In this document: piece after piece, positions 9,495 through 18,698 of the stretch
Position numbering within the stretch: position 1 is the first letter of the stretch
Layout of the letters: the number at the start of each line of letters is the position of its first letter
From: Brooklawnia sp963780175
GTDB taxonomy: Bacteria > Actinomycetota > Actinomycetes > Propionibacteriales > Propionibacteriaceae
Assembly: GCA_963780175.1 (NCBI GenBank)
Contig: CAWAAT010000007.1
Location: 62,001 to 126,000, forward strand
Direction: 5' to 3'
Length of the DNA: 64,000 nt
Position numbers and translations under genes: made by a program
Notes under the pieces: generated by a model
What the model saw: the letters and a program-made list of their open reading frames with translations, nothing else
Databases searched by the model: none
Told to the model about the DNA's origin: nothing

Positions 9495-9883
9495 CCCTGG
9501 CCACCCAACACGTCGGCGTCGAACGCCATGGGCAGCAACTGAGCCATGGTCAGTACGGTGTCGCGGCTCAACACCTGCAGATTGGCGCCGCCGTGTTCCC
9601 ACAGCAACTGGCGGCACCGGCCGCACGGCATGATCGGCACCCCTCTGGCGTCCACACAGCAGAACGCCACAAGTCGGCCCCCGCCACTGGCGAGAAGGTC
9701 GCTGACCAACCCACACTCGGCGCACAGACTGAGCCCGTAGGACGCGTTCTCGACATTGCAGCCACGCACCTGCCGGCCGTCGTCCACCAGTGCGGCCGCC
9801 CCCACCCGGTAGTGCGAGTAGGGCGCGTAGCTGCGACTGGTCATCTCATGTGCGGCCTGGCGCAGGGCGTTCCAATCGGTCAT
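9491..9883 (-). CDS. cdd: Cytidine deaminase
   Basis: This enzyme converts cytidine and deoxycytidine to uridine and deoxyuridine in pyrimidine salvage. The 130 residues have the zinc signature: CAECG, which here follows the NVENASYGL segment, and PCGRCRQ. ATG at 9883 gives MTDWNALRQAA, the usual start for the small tetrameric form. Upstream is CAGACT plus seven bases, a weaker form of the leaderless pattern seen elsewhere in the window. The gene is co-transcribed with the RNase HI fusion through a four-base stop/start overlap. Confidence 0.95.
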   Translation of the reverse strand: MTDWNALRQAAHEMTSRSYAPYSHYRVGAAALVDDGRQVRGCNVENASYGLSLCAECGLVSDLLASGGGRLVAFCCVDARGVPIMPCGRCRQLLWEHGGANLQVLSRDTVLTMAQLLPMAFDADVLGGQG

Positions 9884-10089
9884 GGGTCCCAGTCTGGCAT
9901 TCCGACTGACACCGGGCCCACCAACCACATGAAACACCTAGTCGGCTACCACTAGCCTTCGTCGGCTGCCGCGTACGATTCAGCGCAGGCAGACTGCGGC
10001 GCTGAAGGAGTCCTGATGACCGGTTCGAGCCGGGATGAACGCGACGTCCGAACGCTGGAACGCGCGTACGACGACTTCAGCGTCATGGC

Positions 10090-11172
10090 TCACCCGATCG
10101 CTGCGGGTGAGGTGACCTCGATCGTGCCCTGGACGATCTCTTCTGCCAACGCGTCCAGTTCGGCCGAGGTCGCCTCGCCGAAGGCGCCTGGGCGAGCCGC
10201 CACGAGTCCGGTGCCGTCGTTGCGCAACGCGGCGGTGAAGACCCCTGCGCCCGCTCGTCCGCTCTGGTCTGCCCTGATCAGTTCAAGGATGGCCGTGTCG
10301 CGGTGCTTGACCACCGAGCCGAGCACCTGGTCGCAGAAGGCGGCCTCGGTGATGCAGCCATCGGTCTGTGACCAGATGATCTGCAGACCAGTGCTCTGCT
10401 GCGCGAGTTCGAGTGCGCCACGCCCAGAGTCGCCGGCCACCGCCAGGATGATGTCGGCACCCTGTTCGGCCAGCGAGGCAGCTGCCGCCCTGCCTGCCTC
10501 GGGATCGTTCCACGCCGAGGTGGTAGACCGCACGAAGGTGCCGTCCTGCGCGACCAGATCCCACCCCAGCACCCGCACCTGGGTGGCTTTCACCTGATTG
10601 TGGTGCGCGACACCCTGGACGAACCCGTCCAGATAGATGGTCACCTCGGGCACCTTCAGCCCGCCGAAGGCACCGACCGAACCGGTCGTCGTCCTGGACG
10701 CCGCCAGGTACCCGGCCAGGAAGGCGGACTGGTGGCTGCTGAACAGCACCGGACGCAGATTGGCCGGCGTCGAGTTCGGCGTCGCGTCGACCAGTGCGAA
10801 CCTGACCCCCGGGTTGGTCCTGGCGGCAGCCTCCACGGCGTTCGACGTGTCCGCTCCCAGGCCGATGACGGTCTGGCAGCCGGCGTCCACCAGACTCTGG
10901 AGTGCACTGGCGTAGGTGGCGGGGTTCGCGGCCACCTGGGCGACCTCGACACCCAACTCGACGCGGGCGCGCTCCAGACCAGCACGTGCCTGCTGGATCG
11001 GGGTACCGGCGTCGGCAGGGCCCTCGTCGGTCATCAGGCAGGCCCGGTAGGCCGGCGCGACGGTTGCCGGAGCCTCCTGGGTGGCCGGGGTCGGTGGCAT
11101 CGGAGGATCAGCACAGCCGGCCAGAGCCGTGGCCAGCAAAACAGCGGCGAACGCGGTCGTGAGCTTGTTCAT
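10090..11172 (-). CDS. BMP-family substrate-binding lipoprotein (copy 1)
   Basis: This is a secreted lipoprotein of 360 residues with signal peptide and lipobox LAGC (lipidated Cys20), followed by a Pro-rich linker and a periplasmic-binding-protein fold of the basic membrane protein (BmpA/PnrA) family. Family hallmarks include SHQSAFLAGYLAA and VKATQVRVLGWD. PnrA-type members bind nucleosides and others bind different ligands, so substrate is undecided. The start ATG has GAGGAG five bases upstream. It lies 67 bases downstream of a paralogue in the same orientation. No ABC permease or ATPase gene accompanies the pair in this window. Confidence 0.85.
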   Translation of the reverse strand: MNKLTTAFAAVLLATALAGCADPPMPPTPATQEAPATVAPAYRACLMTDEGPADAGTPIQQARAGLERARVELGVEVAQVAANPATYASALQSLVDAGCQTVIGLGADTSNAVEAAARTNPGVRFALVDATPNSTPANLRPVLFSSHQSAFLAGYLAASRTTTGSVGAFGGLKVPEVTIYLDGFVQGVAHHNQVKATQVRVLGWDLVAQDGTFVRSTTSAWNDPEAGRAAAASLAEQGADIILAVAGDSGRGALELAQQSTGLQIIWSQTDGCITEAAFCDQVLGSVVKHRDTAILELIRADQSGRAGAGVFTAALRNDGTGLVAARPGAFGEATSAELDALAEEIVQGTIEVTSPAAIG

Positions 11173-11239
11173 CGGAACTCCTCATGCGGTGTCGGGCCGA
11201 GCCACAGCACTCTAACCCGCCGCCGTCCGAGGCACGAGA

Positions 11240-12343
11240 TCAACCGGCCGCCGCGAGTTGGATCGTGCCGTCCACCAATCCCTTGCGAACGCCTTCAAGT
11301 TCGGCCTTGAGCGCGCCGCCCACCTGATCGTCGAACTCGTGGAACGGACTGAGGCCCACCCCGGCGTTGGCCAGCGTCCCGTGGTACGCAGTGTTGTCCA
11401 CCTCACCCTCGAGCGCGTGTCTGATGGCGTCAAACACCGCGACGTCCAGCCCCTTGAATACCGAGGTGAGGATGACCGGGCAGAAGCCCGGGTTCGACAG
11501 GCAACCGTCGGTGTCGGCCCAGATGACCCGCACCTGTCCTCCGGACTCCTGGGCCACCTGCAGCGCACCGGTGCCAGCCAGGCCGGCAACCGGGAAGATG
11601 ACATCGGCACCATGGGCGACAAGGTTCTGGGCGGTGGTCTTGCCGGCAGCCACGTCCTGATCGGGCATCAGGGACGAGATGAACTGACCGTCCTGTGCTC
11701 CCATATCCCAACCGAGCACCTTCACCTGGGTGGCCTTGACCTGATTGAAGTAGGCAACACCCTGGGCGTACCCGTTGAGGAAGAGCAGCACGTCGGCGTT
11801 CCGCACTGCGGCGAAGGCGCCGACTGCGCCGGTCGCAGACTGGGACGCGGCCAGGTAGCCGGCCAGGAAGGCGGCCTCGGTCGGGTCGAACAGCAGCGGC
11901 TTGAGGTTTGGCTGCGGAGTCGTGGGCATGGCGTCCGCCAACAGGAACTGCACCTGCGGGTTGGCCACCGCAGCAGCCTCTGCGGCGTCCGCATGCTTGA
12001 AGCCGATCACGGTGATGAGGTCGCATTCGGCGGCCACCAGCGACTGGATGGACGCGGCGTAGTCTGCCTCACTCGGAGACTGGATCTCACCGGTCTGGAC
12101 GCCCAGTTCCGCCCCTGCGCGCAGCAGACCCTGGTGGGCGCTCTGATTGAACGCTCCGTCGGTGAAGCCGCTGGCGTCGGCGACCATGCAGGCCTTGAGA
12201 TCGGGTGGGGTGATCGACGAACTGGCGACACCGGTCGCCGAGGCGGGCGCAGTCGAGACCGGTCCCGTGCCGGGGGTGGGCGGTGCGGCGCACCCGACCA
12301 CCATCAGTGCCAGGGTTCCGGCGGCAAGGTGTCGGACGCGCAT
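11240..12343 (-). CDS. BMP-family substrate-binding lipoprotein (copy 2)
   Basis: This 367-residue lipoprotein has lipobox VVGC (Cys18) after a short signal peptide and then a Thr/Ala/Pro-rich linker. The mature domain is clearly paralogous to the downstream lipoprotein: both share the FLAGYLAAS and NQVKATQVKVLGWD-like segments, TDGC near the hinge, and the same C-terminal layout. ATG at 12343 is chosen because GGAGG lies nine bases upstream; an ATG three codons earlier would place the arginines later. The two genes look like a tandem duplication that has diverged considerably. Transporter partner unknown. Confidence 0.85.
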   Translation of the reverse strand: MRVRHLAAGTLALMVVGCAAPPTPGTGPVSTAPASATGVASSSITPPDLKACMVADASGFTDGAFNQSAHQGLLRAGAELGVQTGEIQSPSEADYAASIQSLVAAECDLITVIGFKHADAAEAAAVANPQVQFLLADAMPTTPQPNLKPLLFDPTEAAFLAGYLAASQSATGAVGAFAAVRNADVLLFLNGYAQGVAYFNQVKATQVKVLGWDMGAQDGQFISSLMPDQDVAAGKTTAQNLVAHGADVIFPVAGLAGTGALQVAQESGGQVRVIWADTDGCLSNPGFCPVILTSVFKGLDVAVFDAIRHALEGEVDNTAYHGTLANAGVGLSPFHEFDDQVGGALKAELEGVRKGLVDGTIQLAAAG

Positions 12344-12427
12344 GTTGCACAACCTCCAGGTAAGTTGGACGGCACCCTAGTGCACGCCATCAGTTGAACG
12401 CCACCGTGGCATCGCTTCCCGTGCCGC

Positions 12428-12433
12428 TAACCT
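12428..12433 (+). promoter_or_regulatory. -10 box TAACCT, leaderless trpB2 promoter
   Basis: TAACCT ends seven bases before ATG 12441 and no Shine-Dalgarno sequence is present between them. Confidence 0.4.
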
Positions 12434-12440
12434 CGTCCCC

Positions 12441-13754
12441 ATGAGCGATGCGCGCACCAAGATTCTGCTGTCCGAGGATGAGATCCCCACTCGCTGGTAC
12501 AACCTGGCCCCTGACCTACCCACTCCCCCTCCGCCGCCGCTGAACCCTGCCACCCAGCAGCCGGCGGCGGCCGAGGATCTGGCGGCGATCTTCCCGCCGG
12601 CCCTCATCGCCCAGGAGATGAGCATGGAACGCTGGATCGAGATCCCGGATGCCGTGCGCGAGATCTTCAAGCTGTGGCGACCCGCCCCGCTGTACCGGGC
12701 GCGCCGGCTGGAGGCCGCGCTCGGCACCAAGGCCCGCGTCTACTACAAGTACGAGGGCGCCTCCCCGGTCGGTAGCCACAAGACCAACTCCGCTGTCGCC
12801 CAGGCCTACTACAACAAGGAAGCCGGCATCACCCGCCTCACCACCGAGACGGGAGCCGGCCAGTGGGGTGCCGCGTTGGCGTTCGCCTGCAACGTCTTCG
12901 GGTTGACCTGCGATGTCTGGCAGGTGCGCAACAGCTACGAGACCAAGCCCTACCGCAGGATGCAGATGGAAACGTTCGGCGCCCGGGTGACCCCGAGCCC
13001 CTCCGATCGCACCGAGACTGGACGCGCCCTGCGTGAGCGGTTCCCCGACACCACCGGTTCACTGGGCATGGCCATCAGCGAGGCGATCGAGGAGGCCGCC
13101 AAGGATCCGCACGCCAGCTACTCCCTGGGCAGCGTGCTCAACCACGTCGCCCTGCACCAGACCATCATCGGCCTGGAGACCCTCGCCCAACTGGAGTCTG
13201 CCGGCGAGCGGCTCCCCGACCACCTGTTCGCCTGCGCGGGCGGCGGCTCGAACCTGGCCGGAATCAGCTTCCCGTTCATCCGCGAGAACCTCGAGGGACG
13301 GGGCAACGTCCACATCACCGCATGCGAGCCGGCTGCCTGCCCCTCACTCACCAAGGGGGAGTACCGCTACGATTTCGGCGACACGGCGAACCTGACGCCG
13401 CTGTTGAAGATGTACACCCTGGGAGCGGATTTCGTGCCCGACCCGGTGCACGCCGGTGGACTGCGCTTCCACGGCATGGCCCCGCTGGTCAGCGCCGCAT
13501 ACGACCAGAAACTGCTGGACGCGGTGGCCATCAGGCAGCGGGACGCGTTCGCCGCCGGGGTGCTGTTCGCGCGGGCCGAGGGCATCATCCCAGCGTCCGA
13601 GTCGAACCACGCGATCGCCGGCGCCCTGGCCCACCTGCGGGCCGCGGAGAACGACGGTTCGGGTCAGGTAGTCCTGATCGGTGTCTCGGGCAGCGGCCAG
13701 CTCGACCTGCCGGCTTACTCCGAGTTCCTGTCGGGTCAGATGCTGGACGTCTGA
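12441..13754 (+). CDS. TrpB2-type tryptophan synthase beta-like PLP enzyme
   Basis: The 437 residues match the TrpB2 subfamily: a long N-terminal extension with a proline run, RPAPLYRARRLE, and the PLP lysine in GSHKTNSAVAQAYY. Next come TETGAGQWG, the cofactor phosphate loop CAGGGSN, and a C-terminal segment ending SGSGQLDLPAYSEFL. Family members make tryptophan from serine and indole, but usually without the TrpA-binding features of classical TrpB, and their physiological job is debated. No trpA or other trp gene is nearby, which fits a stand-alone role such as indole salvage (inference). Confidence 0.9.
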   Translation: MSDARTKILLSEDEIPTRWYNLAPDLPTPPPPPLNPATQQPAAAEDLAAIFPPALIAQEMSMERWIEIPDAVREIFKLWRPAPLYRARRLEAALGTKARVYYKYEGASPVGSHKTNSAVAQAYYNKEAGITRLTTETGAGQWGAALAFACNVFGLTCDVWQVRNSYETKPYRRMQMETFGARVTPSPSDRTETGRALRERFPDTTGSLGMAISEAIEEAAKDPHASYSLGSVLNHVALHQTIIGLETLAQLESAGERLPDHLFACAGGGSNLAGISFPFIRENLEGRGNVHITACEPAACPSLTKGEYRYDFGDTANLTPLLKMYTLGADFVPDPVHAGGLRFHGMAPLVSAAYDQKLLDAVAIRQRDAFAAGVLFARAEGIIPASESNHAIAGALAHLRAAENDGSGQVVLIGVSGSGQLDLPAYSEFLSGQMLDV

Positions 13755-13775
13755 GGCGACCAGCCGCGTCAGTCG

Positions 13776-13808
13776 CGCCCCGTCCCGCCAGTCAGCTGGG
13801 GCGGGGCG
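13776..13808. terminator. Hairpin between the convergent trpB2 and CorC-like genes
   Basis: CGCCCCG (13776-13782) pairs with CGGGGCG (13802-13808), and the stem can extend inward with one mismatch. It lies between two convergent genes and could stop transcription from both sides. Confidence 0.55.
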
Positions 13809-13832
13809 TTGTCGTGTGGTCGAATCGGCGGC

Positions 13833-15308
13833 TCAGATGCCGGGGGTGGCCGCGTCCGCTGCCTGCGAGGCCTGCGCCAGCCGACGACGGAGCTCGGCGT
13901 CCTCCCGACGGGCTCGTTCGTTGCCGTCGGGAGTCTTGCGGTGCGACTCCGCGTCCTTGGGGTGTGCCTGGGCGTGCTCGGGGTTGCCCTCCAGCCTGGC
14001 GATGTCGATCCAGGCGATCCGGCGCCCGTCCATCTCGGATACCCGCATCGAGACACGCAGCCGACTGCCGACCTCGCTGTCGGCAGGCTCAGCGGATTCG
14101 AGTTCGACCTGGATGACATCGTCCAGCACCGGGACGCGTCCCAGGGTGGCCATGAAGAACCCGGCCAGCGTGTCGTAGGGACCCTCAGGGATGAGATAGC
14201 CGGTCTTGTCGGCGAAGTCCTCGAGACTGATGAGGCCCTCGAAGTCAGAGACCTCCTCATGCTGCAGAGTGGTCTCGTCCAGCACGTCGTACTCGTCGGT
14301 GATGTCGCCGATGAGTTCCTCGATGAGGTCCTCCAGCGTCACGATTCCGGCGGTGCCGCCGTACTCGTCGCGAACAATCGCCAGGTGTGAGGAGGCGCGC
14401 CGCATCTCCGTGAGGGCTCTGAGCACCTTGACGGTCTCGGGCAGGCTGAGCACGGGTCGTGCCAGCTGCTTCACGGGGGTGTGTCTGGTCGCGGTGTCCA
14501 GACTCATCAGGTCGCGAACGTGCAGGAAGCCGACGATCTGGTCGGGCGAGCCGTCAGACACCGGGTATCGGGAGTGTTGGTTGTCCTGGACGACGCGCAT
14601 GGCCTTGGACGCGGGCATGTCGCCGGGCAGGAAATCAACCTCGGTGCGGGGCACCATCACCTCCCGCAGGCTGCGGTCCCCGGCGTCGAACACGTCATCG
14701 ACGATGCGGCGTTCCTCATCGCCCAGCATGTCGGCGTTGGCCACCATCGAGCGCAGCTCATCCTCGGTGACAGCGTCCTTGCCCGCCTCCGGGTCGCCGC
14801 CGAGCACGCGGACCATGATGTTGGTCGACTTGTCGAGCAGCCAGATCAGGGGGGTGGCGATCTTGGCGATGTTGCTGACCATCGGCGCCAGCGCCAGGGC
14901 GAACTCCTCGGGGTGTTGCATGGCCAGCCGCTTCGCCGTCAGTTCGCTCATGACGATGGAGAAGAACGAGATCGCGCCGGTGACCAGGATGACCGCGAGC
15001 ACACCGGCCACCCCCTGCGAAAGTCCGCGCTCCACCAGCCAGGGTGCCAGGAACCGGCCGGCGAGCGAATCACTGCCGAAGGCCGACGACAGGAAGCCCG
15101 CGAGCGTCACGCCGATCTGCACCGACGACAGGAAGCGGTTCGGGTTCTGCGTCAGGGCGGCGATCGCCCGGCCGCGCTTTCCTCTGGTCTGCAGTCGCTG
15201 AACCTGGCTGTCGCGCAGCGTGACCAGCGCCATCTCAGCGGCCGAGAACAGTCCACCGATGAAGAACAGCAGGAAGATGACACCGATGGACACGAACAGG
15301 TCAGACAT
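13833..15308 (-). CDS. CorC/CNNM-like (hemolysin C family) membrane protein
   Basis: The 491 residues have the standard order. A DUF21/CNNM transmembrane domain with about four hydrophobic segments (residues 1-200) is followed by two CBS domains (about 215-340; MVPRTEVDFLP opens the first). A CorC_HlyC transporter-associated domain follows (about 355-435), with DEYGGTAGIVTLEDLIEELIGDI at its border. A charged tail of about 55 residues ends the protein. Family members act in Mg2+ efflux or Mg2+/Co2+ homeostasis and bind nucleotides through CBS. The gene starts 20 bases after the icd stop, probably in one operon. A TAGGAT box and a five-codon frame overlap its start (see findings). Confidence 0.88.
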   Translation of the reverse strand: MSDLFVSIGVIFLLFFIGGLFSAAEMALVTLRDSQVQRLQTRGKRGRAIAALTQNPNRFLSSVQIGVTLAGFLSSAFGSDSLAGRFLAPWLVERGLSQGVAGVLAVILVTGAISFFSIVMSELTAKRLAMQHPEEFALALAPMVSNIAKIATPLIWLLDKSTNIMVRVLGGDPEAGKDAVTEDELRSMVANADMLGDEERRIVDDVFDAGDRSLREVMVPRTEVDFLPGDMPASKAMRVVQDNQHSRYPVSDGSPDQIVGFLHVRDLMSLDTATRHTPVKQLARPVLSLPETVKVLRALTEMRRASSHLAIVRDEYGGTAGIVTLEDLIEELIGDITDEYDVLDETTLQHEEVSDFEGLISLEDFADKTGYLIPEGPYDTLAGFFMATLGRVPVLDDVIQVELESAEPADSEVGSRLRVSMRVSEMDGRRIAWIDIARLEGNPEHAQAHPKDAESHRKTPDGNERARREDAELRRRLAQASQAADAATPGI

Positions 15309-15328
15309 GGGAGATCACAGGGGTCATC

Positions 15329-16546
15329 CTATGCGAGGCGGTGGGCGAGCCTCTCGTCAAGCGCAGCCAGGAACTCCTCGGTGCTGAGCCATGACTGCTC
15401 CGGGCCGACCAGCGTCGCCAGGTCCTTGGTCATCTTCCCCGACTCGACGGTGCTGATGCAGACGTCCTCGAGGGTGCGGGCGAAGATCCTGACGTCAGGG
15501 GTGCGGTCGAGCTTGCCGCGGTGCTTCAGACCGCCGGTCCAGGCGAAGATCGACGCGATCGGATTGGTGGAGGTCTGCTTGCCCTGCTGGTGCTGGCGAT
15601 AGTGGCGAGTCACGGTGCCATGCGCAGCCTCGGCCTCGACGGTCTGGCCGTCCGGGGTCATGAGAACCGAGGTCATCAGGCCCAGCGAACCGAAACCCTG
15701 TGCGACCGTGTCGGACTGGACGTCACCGTCGTAGTTCTTGCACGCCCAGACGTAGCCGCCCTCCCACTTCAGGGCGGACGCGACCATGTCGTCGATCAGG
15801 CGGTGCTCGTAAGTCAGCCCCGCTTCGTCGAACAGTGCGCGGAACTCGTTCTGGTAGACCTCGGCGAAGATGTCCTTGAACGCCCCGTCGTAGGCCTTGA
15901 GGATGGTGTTCTTCGTCGACAGGTAGACCGGGTAGCCGCGCTGCAGCCCGTAACTCAGGGACGCCCGGGCGAAGTCCCTGATCGAGTCGGTGAAGTTGTA
16001 CATGCCCATGACGACCCCGCCACCTTCGGGCATCTTGACGACCTCGAATTCCATCGGGGACGAGCCGTCGTCGGGGGTGTAGGTCATGGTCACGGTGCCG
16101 GGGCCGGGCACCACGAAGTCGGTGGCGCGGTACTGATCGCCGAAGGCGTGTCGGCCGACCACGATCGGCTTGGTCCAGCCGGGCACGAGTCGGGGGATGT
16201 TGCTGATGACGATCGGCTCTCGGAAGATCACCCCGCCGAGGATGTTGCGGATCGTGCCGTTCGGTGAGCGCCACATCTTCTTGAGGCCGAATTCGGCGAC
16301 TCTCGCCTCATCGGGGGTGATGGTGGCGCACTTGACGCCGACACCATGGTGTTTGATGGCGTTCGCAGCGTCGATGGTCACCTGGTCGTCGGTGGCATCG
16401 CGATTCTCGATGCCCAGGTCGTAGTACTCCAGGTTGACGTCCAGGTACGGCAGGATCAGCCGGTCCTTGATGAATCCCCAGATGATCCGGGTCATCTCGT
16501 CGCCGTCGAGTTCGACGACGGTTCCGGCTACCTTGATCTTGCCCAT
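15329..16546 (-). CDS. icd: NADP-dependent isocitrate dehydrogenase
   Basis: This enzyme oxidises isocitrate to 2-oxoglutarate in the TCA cycle, giving NADPH. At 405 residues it is the homodimeric, eukaryote-like class rather than the monomeric 740-residue enzyme common in some actinobacteria. The N-terminus ELDGDEMTRIIWGFIK, the substrate loop SPNGTIRNILGG and C-terminal EAAHGTVTRHYRQHQ are diagnostic. ATG at 16546 has AAGGGGA seven bases upstream; an earlier in-frame start would precede this site. A TAGATT hexamer at 16578-16583 may be its -10 box. Confidence 0.96.
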   Translation of the reverse strand: MGKIKVAGTVVELDGDEMTRIIWGFIKDRLILPYLDVNLEYYDLGIENRDATDDQVTIDAANAIKHHGVGVKCATITPDEARVAEFGLKKMWRSPNGTIRNILGGVIFREPIVISNIPRLVPGWTKPIVVGRHAFGDQYRATDFVVPGPGTVTMTYTPDDGSSPMEFEVVKMPEGGGVVMGMYNFTDSIRDFARASLSYGLQRGYPVYLSTKNTILKAYDGAFKDIFAEVYQNEFRALFDEAGLTYEHRLIDDMVASALKWEGGYVWACKNYDGDVQSDTVAQGFGSLGLMTSVLMTPDGQTVEAEAAHGTVTRHYRQHQQGKQTSTNPIASIFAWTGGLKHRGKLDRTPDVRIFARTLEDVCISTVESGKMTKDLATLVGPEQSWLSTEEFLAALDERLAHRLA

Positions 16547-16747
16547 GGACGCTCCCCTTCGTTGGCGGTGTGGGTCCAATCTAGCGGCTTAGCCACCGGG
16601 GCAGGAGTGATGAGCGACGCCTCATCACCGCCCAGGGTCGCGGGCCTCGGCACGGGCCAGCCGGATTGTCTGATGAGCGTCCACCCCGATCAGCGCGGTG
16701 CGATGGCGCAGCGCGCGGGCGTCCACAAGGTCGAGCAGGGGCCCGGG

Positions 16748-16753
16748 TAGGCT
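16748..16753 (+). promoter_or_regulatory. -10 box TAGGCT, leaderless purU promoter
   Basis: TAGGCT ends exactly six bases before GTG 16760, without a ribosome-binding site. Confidence 0.5.
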
Positions 16754-16759
16754 TCGCAG

Positions 16760-17602
16760 GTGCACCAGTTGATCCTGACCTTCTCCTGCCATGACACCTC
16801 GGGCATCGTTCATGCCGTGACCGGCGCCATCGTGGCCTGCGCGGGTAACATCCTCGAACTCAAGCAGTTCAGTTCCACCGACACCGGACGGTTCTTCATG
16901 AGGGTCGAGATGGACATGCCGGCGTCCCCGGACGACTTCCGGCGAGCCATCGGCGAGGTGGCCGACAGGTTCGGGGCCAGCTGGCAGGTGGATGAGGCAG
17001 GACGCCCGGTGCGCACCCTGGTGCTGGTCAGCAAGGTGGCCGGCCCCCTGAACGACTTGTTGTTCCACCAGCGCTCGGGCGATCTACCGATCGAGATTCC
17101 GCTCGTCCTGTCCAATCACGAGACCCAGCGTCCGCTCGCTGAGTTCTACGGCATCCCCTTCGCCTCCCAGGTGGTACTGCCCGAGAACAAGCACCACTTC
17201 GAGGACCGGATCCGTCAGGTCGTGGCCGAGCAAAGTATCGATCTGGTGGTGCTGGCGCGTTACATGCAGATCCTCTCCCCTGAACTCTGCGACGCACTGG
17301 CCGGCAAGATCATCAACATCCACCACAGCTTCCTGCCCGGCTTCAAGGGCGCCAACCCCTACCGTCAGGCGCACACCCGCGGGGTCAAGCTGATCGGGGC
17401 GACCGCCCACTTCGTCACCGCCAATCTGGACGAGGGCCCGATCATCGAACAGAACGTCAAGCGGGTGGACCACAGCCACACCGTCACCGAACTCACCAGC
17501 ATCGGGCAGGGCCTCGAGTCCGAGACGCTGACCTCGGCAGTGCGGCTCTTTGCGTCCAAGCGGATTTTCCTCGATGGGGTGCGTACGGTCATCTTCGAAT
17601 GA
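16760..17602 (+). CDS. purU: Formyltetrahydrofolate deformylase
   Basis: This enzyme hydrolyses 10-formyl-tetrahydrofolate to formate and tetrahydrofolate, balancing the one-carbon pool. The 280 residues comprise an N-terminal ACT domain (about 1-80; CHDTSGIVHAVTGAI) and a formyltransferase-fold catalytic domain. That domain has NIHHSFLPGFKGANPY, a histidine and aspartate catalytic set, and the motif VDHSHTV. The ACT domain in this family senses methionine or glycine. The start is GTG. FolD, PurN and PurH, which make and use the same cofactor, are encoded within 5 kb. Confidence 0.95.
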   Translation: MHQLILTFSCHDTSGIVHAVTGAIVACAGNILELKQFSSTDTGRFFMRVEMDMPASPDDFRRAIGEVADRFGASWQVDEAGRPVRTLVLVSKVAGPLNDLLFHQRSGDLPIEIPLVLSNHETQRPLAEFYGIPFASQVVLPENKHHFEDRIRQVVAEQSIDLVVLARYMQILSPELCDALAGKIINIHHSFLPGFKGANPYRQAHTRGVKLIGATAHFVTANLDEGPIIEQNVKRVDHSHTVTELTSIGQGLESETLTSAVRLFASKRIFLDGVRTVIFE

Positions 17603-17696
17603 TCCGCTTGGACTGACCTCCCCGACGACACACTGAGAACCCACTGCACTAATCTGGGCTCAGGATTACAACCCATCGTCGAGAAGAGGAATCCTC

Positions 17697-18680
17697 GTGA
17701 GCGAGACCCCCGTCAAGGTGGCTGTCACCGGTGCAGCCGGTCAGATCTGTTACAGCCTGCTCTTCCGGATCGCCAGCGGTGCGCTGCTGGGTGATCGTCC
17801 GATCGAGCTGCGACTGCTGGAAATCACCCCAGCCCTGAAGGCCCTGGAGGGCGTCGTCATGGAACTCGAGGACTGCGCATTCCCGAACCTGGTCAATGTC
17901 GTCATCGGAGACGATCCCAAGAAGGTCTTCGACGGCGCCAACGTCGCCATGCTGGTGGGTGCCATGCCGCGCAAGGCCGGCATGGAGCGCGGCGACCTGC
18001 TGAGCGCCAACGGCGCGATCTTCACCGCGCAGGGCCGTGCCCTCAACGAGTCGGCCGCCGAGGACGTCCGCATCCTGGTGACCGGCAACCCGGCCAACAC
18101 CAATGCGCTGATCGCCATGAGCAACGCTCCCGACATCCCCGCCGAGCGCTTCAACGCTCTGACCCGTCTCGACCACAACCGGGCCAAGGCCCTGCTGGCC
18201 AAGAAGCTCGATGTCGGCGTCGGCGAGATCACCCGAATGACCATCTGGGGCAACCACTCCTCCACCCAGTACCCCGACCTGTTCCACGCCCTGGTGGGCG
18301 GACAGGACGCGGGCCTGATGGTTGACCAGACGTGGGTCGAGAGCACCTTCATCCCGCAGGTCGCCCAGCGCGGCGCGGCGATCATCGCGGCTCGTGGCGC
18401 CAGCTCGGCCGCCTCGGCCGCCAACGCCACAGTGGAGCACATGCGCGACTGGATCCTGGGCACCCCCGAGGGTGACTGGGTGTCGATGGCGGTGCCGAGC
18501 GATGGTTCCTACGGTGTCGCCGAGGGCATCATCAGCTCATTCCCGTGTGTGGTCACGGACGGCAAGTACGAGATCGTCCAGGGTCTGAGCCTCGACGGCT
18601 TCAGCCAGGATCGTCTCAACACCTCGGTCGCCGAACTGCTGGACGAGAAGCAGGCGGTCACCGAGCTCGGCCTGATCTGA
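17697..18680 (+). CDS. mdh: Malate dehydrogenase
   Basis: This NAD-dependent enzyme interconverts malate and oxaloacetate in the TCA cycle and in the reverse branch that feeds propionate fermentation. The 327 residues contain the Rossmann loop TGAAGQICYSLLFRI, the substrate arginine segment GAMPRKAGMERGDLL, the Asp-Arg pair in TRLDHNRAK and the catalytic histidine in IWGNHSSTQYPD. The start is GTG with AGAGGA upstream. A possible -10 box TAATCT lies at 17650-17655. A strong hairpin follows the stop codon. Confidence 0.97.
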   Translation: MSETPVKVAVTGAAGQICYSLLFRIASGALLGDRPIELRLLEITPALKALEGVVMELEDCAFPNLVNVVIGDDPKKVFDGANVAMLVGAMPRKAGMERGDLLSANGAIFTAQGRALNESAAEDVRILVTGNPANTNALIAMSNAPDIPAERFNALTRLDHNRAKALLAKKLDVGVGEITRMTIWGNHSSTQYPDLFHALVGGQDAGLMVDQTWVESTFIPQVAQRGAAIIAARGASSAASAANATVEHMRDWILGTPEGDWVSMAVPSDGSYGVAEGIISSFPCVVTDGKYEIVQGLSLDGFSQDRLNTSVAELLDEKQAVTELGLI

Positions 18681-18698
18681 GCCCAGTACTGCAGGTTG

